From Atopobiaceae bacterium (lineage in GTDB: Bacteria > Actinomycetota > Coriobacteriia > Coriobacteriales > Atopobiaceae), in assembly GCA_017533825.1 (NCBI GenBank), contig JAFWIE010000017.1, positions 1-64,000 of the forward strand: a stretch of DNA of 64,000 nucleotides, given 5' to 3'. Below are positions 1 to 7,627 of the stretch, piece after piece. The translations under genes were made by a program, and so were the position numbers. The first letter of the stretch is position 1. Each line of letters starts with the position of its first letter. The notes under the pieces were generated by a model. That model saw only the letters and a list, made by a program, of their open reading frames with translations, searched no databases and was not told where the DNA came from.

Positions 1-111
1 AAGCAGCTCCGTCGCGCCGGCTACGGATACCCAGACGACGAGTACTTCTTCCTCAAAATCTTCGACTCGAGCAGGCGCTACTCACCTGGCAGGGAAACGT
101 TGGCGGCATAG
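1..111 (+). CDS. C-terminal end of an unidentified protein (5' end outside window)
   Basis: Frame 1 is open from the first base to a TAG at 109-111, giving 36 residues with strongly GC-ending codons, which suggests real coding. The fragment is rich in Tyr, Phe and Asp and contains no motif I recognise. It would be transcribed toward the following minus-strand gene. Because only the end is visible, neither function nor reality can be settled here. Confidence 0.4.
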   Translation, partial: KQLRRAGYGYPDDEYFFLKIFDSSRRYSPGRETLAA

Positions 112-195
112 CGGTCACCTACAGGTTTTAGGACTGAGCCCGAAAAAGCAACGCATTATGTATATATCACCCGCGCGCGGCCACTTTGCCAATGT

Positions 196-717
196 TTATC
201 GCGTGCCCGTTAGCACCGCCCGCGTGGCCTCTCGCACAATCCCCTGGCTGTCGATGGCGGCGAGACCGTTACGGACGTAGCGAAGCGCTGTCATGTTCGA
301 TTTGCCTATGTGCTTGCCAACGACGTTCCATGTCTCGTTTCCCAGGTACCGGTGCCAGATGGCGTTAGCCTCGCGCGTGCCCAGCCGCTTGTCCAGACCC
401 AACAGCCCGTCTTGGTCGCCGTAGAGCACTAGGCACGCGAAGTCGATCAGTGCGTAGTTTGCTTCCGTCTTGCGGCGTAGCCTCGCCTCGCTGTCAACCA
501 TGCCGCAAACGCTGCCGCCTATGCGGTCGCCATATGACGGGCTCGCACCGGGCTCGTATCTCTGGGTGCGCGCCTTCGTCGCAGCCGCCTCCAAAGTGTC
601 TAGGTAGTCTTTAATGTCCCGCGCCTCTTCGCTTGCGGCGCGCGCAGACTCGAATAGCGCCTTGGCCGTCGCGTTGCGCATGTTGATGGCGACCTGACTC
701 AACGCATCCCTACGCAT
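196..717 (-). CDS. Hypothetical protein with C-terminal helix-turn-helix resembling phage late regulators
   Basis: A 173-aa reading from ATG at 717, preceded by an AGGGGTG ribosome-binding site; a longer frame reaches 807 but runs through a hairpin. The N-terminal half is helical and charged. The last 60 residues (YLGNETWNVVGKHIGKSN then a recognition-helix-like stretch) resemble the sigma-70 region 4-like helix-turn-helix of phage ArpU/RinA/DUF1492-type late activators. That family link is pattern recognition, not a search result. It lies downstream of the coiled-coil gene at 825-1367 on the same strand, separated by a terminator-like hairpin. Confidence 0.6.
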   Translation of the reverse strand: MRRDALSQVAINMRNATAKALFESARAASEEARDIKDYLDTLEAAATKARTQRYEPGASPSYGDRIGGSVCGMVDSEARLRRKTEANYALIDFACLVLYGDQDGLLGLDKRLGTREANAIWHRYLGNETWNVVGKHIGKSNMTALRYVRNGLAAIDSQGIVREATRAVLTGTR

Positions 718-743
718 GTTTCGCACCCCTTGGCATGGCAAAT

Positions 744-778
744 AGGCCGCACTGTGCGCATGAACGCCGGTGCGGCCT
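744..778. terminator. Intergenic hairpin (terminator or attenuator)
   Basis: Arms AGGCCGCAC (744-752) and GTGCGGCCT (770-778) pair perfectly. The hairpin sits between the two leftmost minus-strand genes and upstream of the start chosen at 717. On the minus strand a short T-containing tract (TATTTG) follows. Confidence 0.5.
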
Positions 779-824
779 CTTGATCGGCGTTCCCCAGTCT
801 GGCACAAACGCCCCTGATGGCGTG

Positions 825-1367
825 CTACTGCCGCCGCTTGACTTCCTCGATTAGCGCCTCAAGCTCGCTGATGCGATTGTTGAGCTCGTCAATATCTGCT
901 CCGGGGTTGGCCTTGCGCGCCCTCTCCTGGCTTCTGCGTTCAAGCTCCTTCGTCGCCTTGTCGGCCGCGTCCTCTAGCTCCTTAGCCTGCGCGTCAAGCA
1001 TCTTGATAACCTTGGCCTGTGCGGCTGCTATCGCCTTCAAGCTGCCCGCAAACTCCATGTTTTGTAGCACGTCGAGGCTACGCTTGAAAACGGCAATGTC
1101 GCGTCTCGTATCAGCCGCAATAGACCTGTTCATTCTGGCGGACGCCTTTAGCTGTTTGTCGGTCGACGTCGCGCTGTGGGGCTGTGCGCACATGGTCGTG
1201 GAGTTGTCTGCGACGAATTGGCGAATGTCCTTGTCCGTGATGCCTTCGAGCGCTTCCGCCAGGGCGACGGCGCGCGTTATCGCGATTCCGACTTGTGCCG
1301 ATCCAGAACGCTCTCCCTGTTCCCATGTCTTGATGATGCCGCGGCCCATCATGCTATCAAGTGCCAT
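825..1367 (-). CDS. Hypothetical protein with C-terminal coiled coil
   Basis: 180 aa. The N-terminal part (1-60) is mixed and the region from about residue 95 to the end is almost wholly helical, with heptad-like spacing of Leu/Ile/Ala and many Glu/Lys/Arg, ending in KRRQ; this predicts a coiled coil. No catalytic motif is visible. Start at ATG 1367 has a modest GAGAGG site upstream; two Met at residues 6-7 are alternatives. It belongs to the minus-strand row of element genes. Function unknown. Confidence 0.55.
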   Translation of the reverse strand: MALDSMMGRGIIKTWEQGERSGSAQVGIAITRAVALAEALEGITDKDIRQFVADNSTTMCAQPHSATSTDKQLKASARMNRSIAADTRRDIAVFKRSLDVLQNMEFAGSLKAIAAAQAKVIKMLDAQAKELEDAADKATKELERRSQERARKANPGADIDELNNRISELEALIEEVKRRQ

Positions 1368-1403
1368 CCCAATACCTGCCTCTCGTCGTGTGTCCGTGTC
1401 CCC

Positions 1404-1420
1404 GCTACCTGCGGGGAATT
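1404..1420. other. Short GC hairpin in long intergenic stretch
   Basis: CCCCGCTACCTGCGGGG is a perfect stem (7 bp) with a 3-nt loop, 37 bp upstream of the gene starting at 1367. It could be part of that gene's leader. No clear promoter was recognised around it. Confidence 0.3.
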
Positions 1421-1550
1421 ACTGCATAGCACTGTATGGGGACAAGAATTGTAGCGCCCTTCGCGGGCTGGTGCGCGCTTTGTGGCGCGATTCGGACCCT
1501 TGGCGGAAAAACGCCCTTCTAAATTAGCCCTATGCGCCCACGGAGGGCTT

Positions 1551-1690
1551 CTAGGGGGCGGGGAGGGGGTACCCCCACCCCCGGCGCGACGGGACGGGCG
1601 GGCGACGGGACGGGCGGGCGACGGGGCGGGCGACGGGACGGGCGGGCGACGGGACGGGCGACGGGCGACGGGCGACGCGACGCGCGACGG
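1551..1690. repeat. G-rich low-complexity array (quadruplex-prone)
   Basis: From about 1551 the plus strand has an irregular series built on GACGGGACGGGCGGGC and shorter GGGCGAC units, with well over a dozen runs of three or more G on one strand, preceded by a palindrome GGGGGTACCCCC. Open frames through it in several phases give low-complexity Arg/Gly/Pro/Ala protein, so coding is unlikely. The 1,368-2,370 interval otherwise contains the 114-bp duplication and one arm of a long inverted pair, and no gene I can support. Confidence 0.8.
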
Positions 1691-2091
1691 AACGGACAAC
1701 ACTCGTTGTCATGAAGTGTCGTGACACACAGAAAGTCGGAGGTTTGCCCTGATCCTGGCTAACCTGGGCTTTCTCCGACGCTGTAATCATAACGCATCGG
1801 GGCGCGTTGTCACACTCACGGTTGATTGCCCGCGTTGGCAATTCGGTGCGCCATGCTCGCTCGCCGCGCGCTGGCGGTGCATTCCCCGAAGACGGGTACC
1901 AACGCGGGCGGCGGCGGGGGACCGGCTGAGTCTGTGGTGTCTCGGATTCGTCGCGGTCGGAGGGCATTACGACCGCTTCCTCATCCACCGTAAAGGCGAC
2001 CGATTGCGGCGTCCACGGCGCCGCACCTTCGCGGTGCTGATGTGCCGTCCCCGTTAGCCCAATGATAGTTTCGCGTCCTTGCTCCGTCCAG

Positions 2092-2163
2092 ATGCCAATA
2101 TCCGCGGCTCTCGTAACGATTTCAGGCCATTACATCGCAACTATGGGCAAATACTCGAAAGCA
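2092..2163 (+). repeat. Inverted-pair copy A (partner at 8012-8083)
   Basis: These 72 bases match the reverse complement of 8012-8083 at 62 of 72 positions. Differences fall in 8 of 24 codons when read as ATG-CCA-ATA on the plus strand, and 5 of those 8 are synonymous (peptide MPISA, then LVTISGH, then ATMGKYSKA). The opposite strand is also open in copy B but meets a TAA in copy A. The copies flank integration module A. It may be a remnant gene end or a recombination or binding site. Confidence 0.7.
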
Positions 2164-2170
2164 CGGTCGC

Positions 2171-2347
2171 CGCGCAGCTCGTGCTGCATGTGGTGGCCGT
2201 GGGTGCCGGTGGCCACGGGCCCGGCGTGGATCCGGCGCAGCTGTTGCTCCGGCGCAGCTGTTGCTCCGGCGTTGGTGAGGGTGGCGCGCAGCTCGTGCTG
2301 CATGTGGTGGCCGTGGGTGCCGGTGGCCACGGGCCCGGCGTGGATCC
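2171..2347. repeat. 114-bp tandem duplication
   Basis: A 63-bp block at 2171-2233 recurs exactly at 2285-2347 (offset 114 bp). The spacer contains a nested 17-bp direct repeat, GGCGCAGCTGTTGCTCC, at 2234-2250 and 2251-2267. Frames across it are open on both strands and give odd His- or Val-rich peptides, but no ribosome-binding site or homology supports a gene. Confidence 0.85.
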
Positions 2348-2370
2348 AGCGCCCATGCACGGCTTAAGGA

Positions 2371-2400
2371 ACGAGCCCGCACCTGCGGGTACGGGCTCGT
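2371..2400 (-). terminator. Terminator-like hairpin after the gene at 2442-2741
   Basis: Arms ACGAGCCCG (2371-2379) and CGGGCTCGT (2392-2400) with a 12-nt loop lie just downstream of the minus-strand stop codon at 2442, followed on that strand by TTCCTTAAG. Confidence 0.6.
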
Positions 2401-2441
2401 GGTCCTCCGTGCTGACGGCGTGTTCGTCTGGGCGATGTTTG

Positions 2442-2741
2442 CTAAGGTCTGTTGAACAGGGCCCGGATGTATTCGTGTTGTTCGTCGTCGGCTCTTTCGT
2501 CGCGGGGGAACATGCCCGCCTCTGGTATGGACGGGGCACCCGTGGCGCGCGGGTCGCCCATCTCTTGCGCGAGTGCGCGCGCCTGTTCCGTCAACGTCTC
2601 CGCATCCTCGCCGCTCAGCAGGTTCACGATCTCGGCTGGCACGCCGGTTCTAAACGCCACGTCTCTAACAATCGCGTGCCGTCCGGTGCCAAGCAGGTCG
2701 CTAACGTAGTCGCGCATCTCTTGGTCGTACTGTTCGCCCAT
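2442..2741 (-). CDS. Small acidic hypothetical protein, possibly phage scaffold-like
   Basis: 99 aa from ATG 2741, which has a GAGGTAACC ribosome-binding site; the frame extends to 2807 without a better site. The protein is acidic. Its middle (VPAEIVNLLSGEDAETLTEQ) resembles the short helical repeat seen in DUF4355-type phage scaffolding proteins, where a 'LLxG.D.E.L...A..L' pattern is common. The match is weak and the function should be treated as unknown. It shares strand with the neighbouring element genes. Confidence 0.55.
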   Translation of the reverse strand: MGEQYDQEMRDYVSDLLGTGRHAIVRDVAFRTGVPAEIVNLLSGEDAETLTEQARALAQEMGDPRATGAPSIPEAGMFPRDERADDEQHEYIRALFNRP

Positions 2742-2839
2742 GGTGGTTACCTCGTTTCGTGTGTTGCTCAATCGTGCATCGTCCTCGGCGTCGCACCCAT
2801 GGCTCAATGATATGCAACGGGCGCGACTGTTTTACGCGG

Positions 2840-3256
2840 TCACATGAGGTCGTAGGCGCATTCGCTGATCTCGTCGGCTATCTCCTTGCCCCTCTCTCGC
2901 AGGGCGTCCGCGTCTCCGCCGTCACGCAGCGCGCGCGCCGCGTCGCCCTCCCATTCCTCCAGGCGGTCGAGCGCCCGCGCGAGGTCGTAGGCATCGAACC
3001 CGCGTGCGTCCGCTATCCGCTCCGCTATCTCTCGCGCGCGCCGCACTAGCTCTAGTCCCACTTCGTCCATCGCCGCGTGCGTCATGGCGCGGTACGCCTC
3101 TGCCCCCTCGGCCTCGGGGCGCGGGCGCCGGCCAAGCTGCATGCCCGACATGAGCCATCGGATCTCGTGGCCACAAGCGCGCGCGGCGGCGGTGTCGGCG
3201 CGGCGTACCCTTCCCGGTGCGAACGTGCGGCCCATCTCACTCTTGCCTTTGCCCAT
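2840..3256 (-). CDS. Hypothetical charged helical protein
   Basis: 138 aa from ATG 3256 with GGTGAGAGG upstream. The first 50 residues are basic and Arg-rich; the rest is a run of Ala/Arg/Glu/Leu helices. No enzymatic motif is visible. It precedes the gene at 2442-2741 by about 100 bp on the same strand and may share its transcript. It could be a structural or regulatory element protein. Confidence 0.5.
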   Translation of the reverse strand: MGKGKSEMGRTFAPGRVRRADTAAARACGHEIRWLMSGMQLGRRPRPEAEGAEAYRAMTHAAMDEVGLELVRRAREIAERIADARGFDAYDLARALDRLEEWEGDAARALRDGGDADALRERGKEIADEISECAYDLM

Positions 3257-3479
3257 ATCCTCTCACCTTTCCCAGAGCTGCCAAGCGTCGGCGCTAGTAT
3301 TCCCAGAGCGCGGGCGGCTTCTCCCTGAACCAACCGGGCTCAAGATACCTTCTCGATAAGCGCATCTCTGTTCACTTCTCAATCCTCCGTAAAACGTCGT
3401 TGGTCAACGGTTCATTCTGCGTAGCACAGCGCATGGACACAAGTGCAACCCACCGCCACGTCCCACAAAGCGCCTCGAA

Positions 3480-4535
3480 TCATTCGTCCGCGCCTTCGCG
3501 CTCGAGGTCGCCGTCCTCGCGCTGCCATTCCTCGAGCGCGTTACTCACTTTCCGCATGGCGTCCTGCGTATGGGCGCACTCAAGGTCGTTTGCGCACGTC
3601 GCATCAAGCATTAGCCGTGTGATTGCTGCCTGTTGTTCACGGCTCATGTCGGCATACAGAATCGCGACTTCGCGCGGCGTGGCCCGCTCCTGTATGCCCA
3701 TACCTCGCAGGTCTACGCCCCATCTGAGGTATTCGAGCGTTAGGCCGGTGCGGTCGCATATCTCGTCAACGATGTGCGCCGGCATTACGCCCGGGTCCTC
3801 AAGCCATGACAATACCGCTTCCTCACTGACTCCTAGCAGCCGTGCGACCTCGCCCAGCGACAACTCTTCTTCTCCGGATGCGCCGCCATCCACCTCGCCC
3901 CAGGCTATGCGGCCTATGGCCTCGTGCACGTGCGCGCGCAGATCGTCCCACAGCTCCACAAGTTCGTAGATCCCATCGTAAGTTGCCCAGTCAAGCTCTG
4001 TATAGAGATCTTCAAGCGGCGTGCTGTCGAGCCTTTGCGCTGCCCGTATCTCGCTTGCCGCACTCTTGAGACTTTTTGATATGGTGCCCATATAGCATTC
4101 GTCGGCATCGTGTCTCACTACATGCACGTGCGCCGCAAGTGGATAGCTCCATAGGCCAAAGTCGACAATATCCTTCAACAGCTCGGCGCGCTGGTCCTTC
4201 TCGTTTGCGCACTTGCGTATCGCCGCAACCTCGCGCATGTATCTCTGGTCGCCAATCACTGCAAGCTCGGCCCAGTTAACGGCATTCGTGCCCGGGCCTT
4301 CATACGGTCCCAAACCGTTGTCTAACGATCGTTTCCCTGCCGTCGTAAGCGCCGACGTGGCCAAGCCGTCCGCAAGCTCCAACCCCGCTATCTGGAATCC
4401 GTCACCTACTGAGTTCGCCCATGTGGAGTCAACCAACGGAAGATAGCCACCGCCCACCGCATTAGAGCACTCCGCTTCCCCGTCCGGTGTGTCGAACACC
4501 AGATAGCTACTTCTGCGCTCCGTCTTTTCTTCCAT
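3480..4535 (-). CDS. Hypothetical element protein with internal XRE-like helix-turn-helix
   Basis: 351 aa from ATG 4535 (GGACGGG upstream); the frame runs to 4685 and another Met lies at 4556, neither with a better site. A helix-turn-helix of XRE type is readable at about residues 225-275 (LSLGEVARLLGVSEEAVLSW, then a recognition segment). The flanks are acidic and match nothing I recognise. It lies just downstream of integrase A on the same strand, a position often used for cargo or regulatory genes. A role in regulation or host interference is inference only. Confidence 0.6.
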   Translation of the reverse strand: MEEKTERRSSYLVFDTPDGEAECSNAVGGGYLPLVDSTWANSVGDGFQIAGLELADGLATSALTTAGKRSLDNGLGPYEGPGTNAVNWAELAVIGDQRYMREVAAIRKCANEKDQRAELLKDIVDFGLWSYPLAAHVHVVRHDADECYMGTISKSLKSAASEIRAAQRLDSTPLEDLYTELDWATYDGIYELVELWDDLRAHVHEAIGRIAWGEVDGGASGEEELSLGEVARLLGVSEEAVLSWLEDPGVMPAHIVDEICDRTGLTLEYLRWGVDLRGMGIQERATPREVAILYADMSREQQAAITRLMLDATCANDLECAHTQDAMRKVSNALEEWQREDGDLEREGADE

Positions 4536-4732
4536 TTCAACCCGTCCGTTCTTCATCAAGGTTTTAAACTGCTGCCCGCTACGTGGATAATTAGTTCTTA
4601 TCAGGGCGAACGCCCTGTGATTCGCGCATCTACCTGCGCGTTTGCTCCCGCCTTCCCGTGTGTCATTGACAGTCCATTGGCACACCGGATTTGCGGCGCT
4701 TCTTGCGGCTCCGCGGGGGCGGGCCCGTGGCC

Positions 4733-5956
4733 CTAGCCCCCGGCAACGTCGGCGGCCCCATCGCCCTCCCCCTCCGTGATGGTGTCCAGGAACGCGCCGA
4801 AGGCGTCCGCCGCCTCGCGGTCACGGCCCGGCCATAGGTGGCCGTACTTGCGCAGGGTCGTGGCAACGTCGGCATGTCCTAGCCGCTCCTGCAGGGTGCG
4901 CGCGTCGATGCCCGCTCGGATGCAACCGCTCGCGTGCGTGTGGCGCAGGGAGTGGAACGTCGTTGTCCGGTCGATGCCAAGCGCGTCGCGCACCCTGGCA
5001 TACTCTCCCGACACATCGCGCGGCCTCATGCACGTGCCGTCGAGGGTGAGAAGCGGCGTCTCTCGCCGGGCCCGCGCGAGGTAAGCGCGCTGCCAGACAA
5101 GGTGCTCCCCTACCGCCTCGGTGACCGATGCTGGCACCGGCACGCTCCGGCTTGCCTTGCTCTTGGTCGTGGTCTGCCGGTATGGTGGCAAGCCGTCCGG
5201 CTCCACGACGGTTCCGCAGACGTTGACGGCGCGGGCCTCGGCGTCGAGGTCGGCACGGCGCAGGCCGCACGCCTCGCCGACGCGCACCCCCGCATTGAGG
5301 GCAAGCAGCATCCCAAGCGCAGCGTTTCTCCTAAACACGTTGCGGCTGTCGGTGCCGTCCTCGTGTAGCGCCCTGGCTATCTCGGCGCAGAGCTTGCGTA
5401 GGTCGCCGGGATCCAACGCGCGCGCGACCTCCCCCGCCGTCGATATCCGCATGGTCGAAGCCATGGGGTTGCCAGGCATCGCGCCCATGGCGGCGTAGTG
5501 CCTGAATGCCCCGCTGAGAAAGTGCTTGACCTGAGAGACGGTGGACCTCGAAAGTCCCTTGCCGTCCCTTCCGCCCTCGGTAAGAAGGTGGAAGAGAAGA
5601 TCGTCCATCGTCTGCGCGTCAACCTCGGCAAGCGGCATGTCGGCGACGCTGGCGGCGTACACCTTGGCGCACCTGCGGTAGGTGCGCACCGTGTTGGGCG
5701 CGTGGCCGGTGGCCTCCAGGCGCCGGACGTATCTCTCCAGCGCCTCGCCCAACGTCATGCCCTGCACGTCGCGAGAATCGTCTAGCAACCCCGCGACCCA
5801 CACCTGGGCGGCTTCCAGCGCCTCGGCATCACCCATGCCTGGAAACTCCCGGTACGGCCGCCAGGGCTTGCCGTCCCTGGTCGTTCCGAGGTACGGCCGC
5901 GCATAGGGCGTGCCGTCCTTGGTGTGGCGGATCCGGACGAGCTCGCTCCCGTTCAT
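4733..5956 (-). CDS. int: Tyrosine recombinase, integrase of module A
   Basis: 407 aa, normal length for a phage-type integrase. An N-terminal arm-binding-like region (1-60) and a core-binding SAM-like domain (about 65-170) precede the catalytic domain. Catalytic signatures are all present: Arg in GVRVGEACGL, Lys in TTTKSKASRSV, HSLRHTHAS, LGHADVATT and the nucleophile region RKYGH. The start overlaps the stop of the upstream rep-like gene by 4 bp (5953-5956), so the two are translationally coupled. No tRNA-like attachment sequence is visible next to it, unlike integrase B. It would integrate or excise the element carrying module A. Confidence 0.93.
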   Translation of the reverse strand: MNGSELVRIRHTKDGTPYARPYLGTTRDGKPWRPYREFPGMGDAEALEAAQVWVAGLLDDSRDVQGMTLGEALERYVRRLEATGHAPNTVRTYRRCAKVYAASVADMPLAEVDAQTMDDLLFHLLTEGGRDGKGLSRSTVSQVKHFLSGAFRHYAAMGAMPGNPMASTMRISTAGEVARALDPGDLRKLCAEIARALHEDGTDSRNVFRRNAALGMLLALNAGVRVGEACGLRRADLDAEARAVNVCGTVVEPDGLPPYRQTTTKSKASRSVPVPASVTEAVGEHLVWQRAYLARARRETPLLTLDGTCMRPRDVSGEYARVRDALGIDRTTTFHSLRHTHASGCIRAGIDARTLQERLGHADVATTLRKYGHLWPGRDREAADAFGAFLDTITEGEGDGAADVAGG

Positions 5957-6972
5957 GAGGCGACCCCCACTGTCGCGGGCTCGCGATCCCCTTCGCGGGC
6001 GTCGAGGTCGGCGGCGGACAACTGCGCCGTGCCGTCACTGAGGGCACGAGAGAAGGTGCTCCGCTCATCCTCCGTCAGATCGGAATCGTCCGCAGCGGCC
6101 GCACGCTCCCTCACGTAGTCCTCGGGAGGGAAGTAACCTGGGGACGTTTCCAGGCTTGCAAGCAGGAACCCATCAGGGTAGCTAAGGTCTTCGGGGTTGC
6201 ACGCCCGTTCCCTACGTCTCGCGGTCGCGATCTCGTGGTACGCCGCCGGTCGGCAACCCTTCCAGCCGCTTGATTTGAACCGCTCTACGTCTTCCCGGAT
6301 TCGCTCGTGATCCTCCCCTATAGATAAAGATAAAGATAAAGAGTGGGCACTAGTCCTAGGGGTTCGTGCACACGAAGAGCCATCTATTGCACATGAAGAG
6401 CCATCTATTGCACATGAAGAGCCATCTATTGCACATGTGCCGAAGTTTTCAACATCGTTGTCATGTGCACCAACTCTAGAGTTGGTGCACATGTCTCGTA
6501 TCGGTTTCATGTGCATTAGCCCCGGGCTTATTGCACATGTGTTCTCACCGTCGATGGAAGGTATGCGCATCGTGTAGCACTTGCCCAGTCGAAGACCCTT
6601 CGGCCAATCCTTTATGAGGACGAGCGGCCCAGTCGGTTGCGACAGCAGGCTCATGGCCTTCATGGCAGTATGGCGCGACCCGATGCCGGCGACCTTGCAA
6701 AGCTCCGTCAACGGCACGCAGACGAACGTCTGGCCGTCCTCGGTGACCTCGTTTGATTGGATGAAGTACGGGATCCAGTCGAGCACGTCCAGACAACTGC
6801 GCTCAAGGCGAGGGTCGAACCCCATTCCTTGCAGCCAGTGCCGCGCCGCCTGACGCCAGGCAAACTCAACGGCGCTCATGTACACCACATGGCCCGCGGT
6901 TGGATGGTCGCCAATGATGCCCGGCCAGTCTGGCGGGGGAATCCTCCTAGATCGTTTTCCGCCCTTACTCAT
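5953..6972 (-). CDS. Replication-initiator-like protein carrying iteron-type repeats within its gene
   Basis: 339 aa. The N-terminal 135 residues look like a winged-helix DNA-binding domain (VCVPLTELCKVAGIGSRHTA as a helix-turn-helix). Three tandem CAIDGSS heptapeptides occur at residues 180-200, encoded by 21-bp direct repeats, followed by a Ser/Leu run and a charged C-terminus. Position between xis-like and int genes matches pSAM2-like elements and phage satellites, which carry rep next to int. I infer that it initiates replication at repeats inside its own gene; a purely regulatory role is the alternative. Confidence 0.6.
   Translation of the reverse strand: MSKGGKRSRRIPPPDWPGIIGDHPTAGHVVYMSAVEFAWRQAARHWLQGMGFDPRLERSCLDVLDWIPYFIQSNEVTEDGQTFVCVPLTELCKVAGIGSRHTAMKAMSLLSQPTGPLVLIKDWPKGLRLGKCYTMRIPSIDGENTCAISPGLMHMKPIRDMCTNSRVGAHDNDVENFGTCAIDGSSCAIDGSSCAIDGSSCARTPRTSAHSLSLSLSIGEDHERIREDVERFKSSGWKGCRPAAYHEIATARRRERACNPEDLSYPDGFLLASLETSPGYFPPEDYVRERAAAADDSDLTEDERSTFSRALSDGTAQLSAADLDAREGDREPATVGVAS
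6367..6539. repeat. Iteron-like array, candidate replication origin of module A
   Basis: Three 21-bp direct repeats (6367-6387, 6388-6408, 6409-6429) continue into a fourth partial unit. The core GCACATG, in either orientation, begins at 6389, 6410, 6431, 6434, 6462, 6487, 6508 and 6533: eight copies in about 150 bp, several spaced exactly 21 bp, two helical turns. A 32-bp perfect palindrome (6462-6493, centre CTCTAGAG) holds two of them. This organisation is typical of initiator-binding iterons. Confidence 0.7.
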
Positions 6973-7040
6973 CGTGTCCGCTCCTGGTATGGTCTGCGAT
7001 TGGCTGGTAGATCCTCTGGGTAGGAGATTCCGCGATGGGA

Positions 7041-7109
7041 CCCGACGCCGGGAACATGATGCCCGTAACGTGGCCTAGTGCCTGTGGGGCCCATGTTCCC
7101 GGCGTCGGG
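7041..7109. repeat. Large inverted repeat upstream of the rep-like gene
   Basis: An 18-bp arm CCCGACGCCGGGAACATG (7041-7058) is repeated in perfect inversion at 7092-7109, with a 33-nt loop. It lies about 70 bp upstream of the rep-like start codon, so it may be an operator, a leader hairpin controlling rep, or a single-strand origin. Confidence 0.75.
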
Positions 7110-7131
7110 ACGTTGGTGGTGCAAGGTGTGC

Positions 7132-7213
7132 TATAGTCCAAAGCGTTGTATGTTCGTGTCCGCGCTTACAACGTTGTCTATGCCCCTGTGTGATCGCCCT
7201 CACATGGGGGCAT
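7132..7213 (+). ncRNA. Candidate short RNA opposite to the rep-like operon
   Basis: A TGCTATAGT extended -10 box (TATAGT at 7132-7137) on the plus strand is followed about 45 bp later by a stem with near-perfect arms ATGCCCCTGTGTGA and TCACATGGGGGCAT (about 7180-7213) resembling a terminator, with a GCGTTGTA/TTACAAC stem between. The product would be about 70 nt, lies in the rep leader, and resembles plasmid counter-transcribed copy-control RNAs in position. No -35 box is convincing, so this stays tentative. Confidence 0.3.
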
Positions 7214-7229
7214 TCTCGTTCAGATTGCC

Positions 7230-7361
7230 TTAGCGCCAGAACCTGAATTGCGATACGTCGATCGCGCCCGGCCTGCCGCCCTCCGCCTTCGGCCCTGCTT
7301 TGCGCTGGCGCAGGTCTTCGAGCTTGCTCGCATCGTTCGTTTCCGAGTCTTTCGTCAACAT
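7230..7361 (-). CDS. 43-aa hypothetical protein
   Basis: A short frame from ATG 7361 with an excellent AAGGAG ribosome-binding site ten bases upstream. The peptide is hydrophilic, with a central Arg/Lys-rich segment, and ends in QFRFWR. It lies between the excisionase-like gene and the rep-like gene on the same strand, so it is probably part of the xis-rep-int transcript. Function unknown. Confidence 0.6.
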   Translation of the reverse strand: MLTKDSETNDASKLEDLRQRKAGPKAEGGRPGAIDVSQFRFWR

Positions 7362-7432
7362 GTTGGAACTCCTTAGCCTGGAAGAATCGCAGCGTACTGT
7401 TGCATCACGCCGCCGCCCGTGAAGAAGTCGAA

Positions 7433-7627
7433 CTAGGCTAGCCCGACTTGCCTCATGAACGCCTCGCGGTTGATCCGCCACGTGCTCCGCAGCTTGACGG
7501 CCGCGAACTCGCCGTCCCGGCACATGCGCGTAACGGTCTGCTGTGAGACGCCCAGGATCTCGGCCGCCTCGCCGACTCTCATGAAAAGGTCGGCACTCAT
7601 GTTCCCCCTGTTCCCAGTGTTCTTCAT
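7433..7627 (-). CDS. Excisionase / AlpA-like helix-turn-helix protein of module A
   Basis: 64 aa from ATG 7627 (AAGGATG upstream); ATG 7600 is an alternative. Residues 10-64 (MRVGEAAEILGVSQQTVTRM, then WRINREAFMR) are the classic MerR-like excisionase fold, in which the helix-turn-helix is followed by a short wing. Such proteins act as recombination directionality factors or as activators of int. A promoter TTGTGG-18 bp-TAGATT is readable at about 7670-7705 on this strand. A diverged relative of it lies at 9441-9650. Confidence 0.8.
   Translation of the reverse strand: MKNTGNRGNMSADLFMRVGEAAEILGVSQQTVTRMCRDGEFAAVKLRSTWRINREAFMRQVGLA

Noticed and set aside
817..1527. 236-aa plus-strand frame opposite the coiled-coil gene
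   Set aside because: Low-complexity Ser/Ala/Leu translation, no ribosome-binding site, antisense to a better minus-strand gene.
1551..1988. 145-aa minus-strand frame running into the G-rich array
   Set aside because: The upstream part reads plausibly as protein, and extends toward inverted copy A, but it meets a stop there, lacks a start site and ends in repeat-encoded Arg/Pro. At most a gene remnant.
2079..2810. 243-aa plus-strand frame across the 114-bp duplication
   Set aside because: Open because of GC-rich repeat composition; antisense to the gene at 2442-2741 and no start signal.
6367..6437. Possible CRISPR array
   Set aside because: The 21-bp units are directly adjacent with no spacers and are in frame within a gene; iteron-like repeats explain them better.
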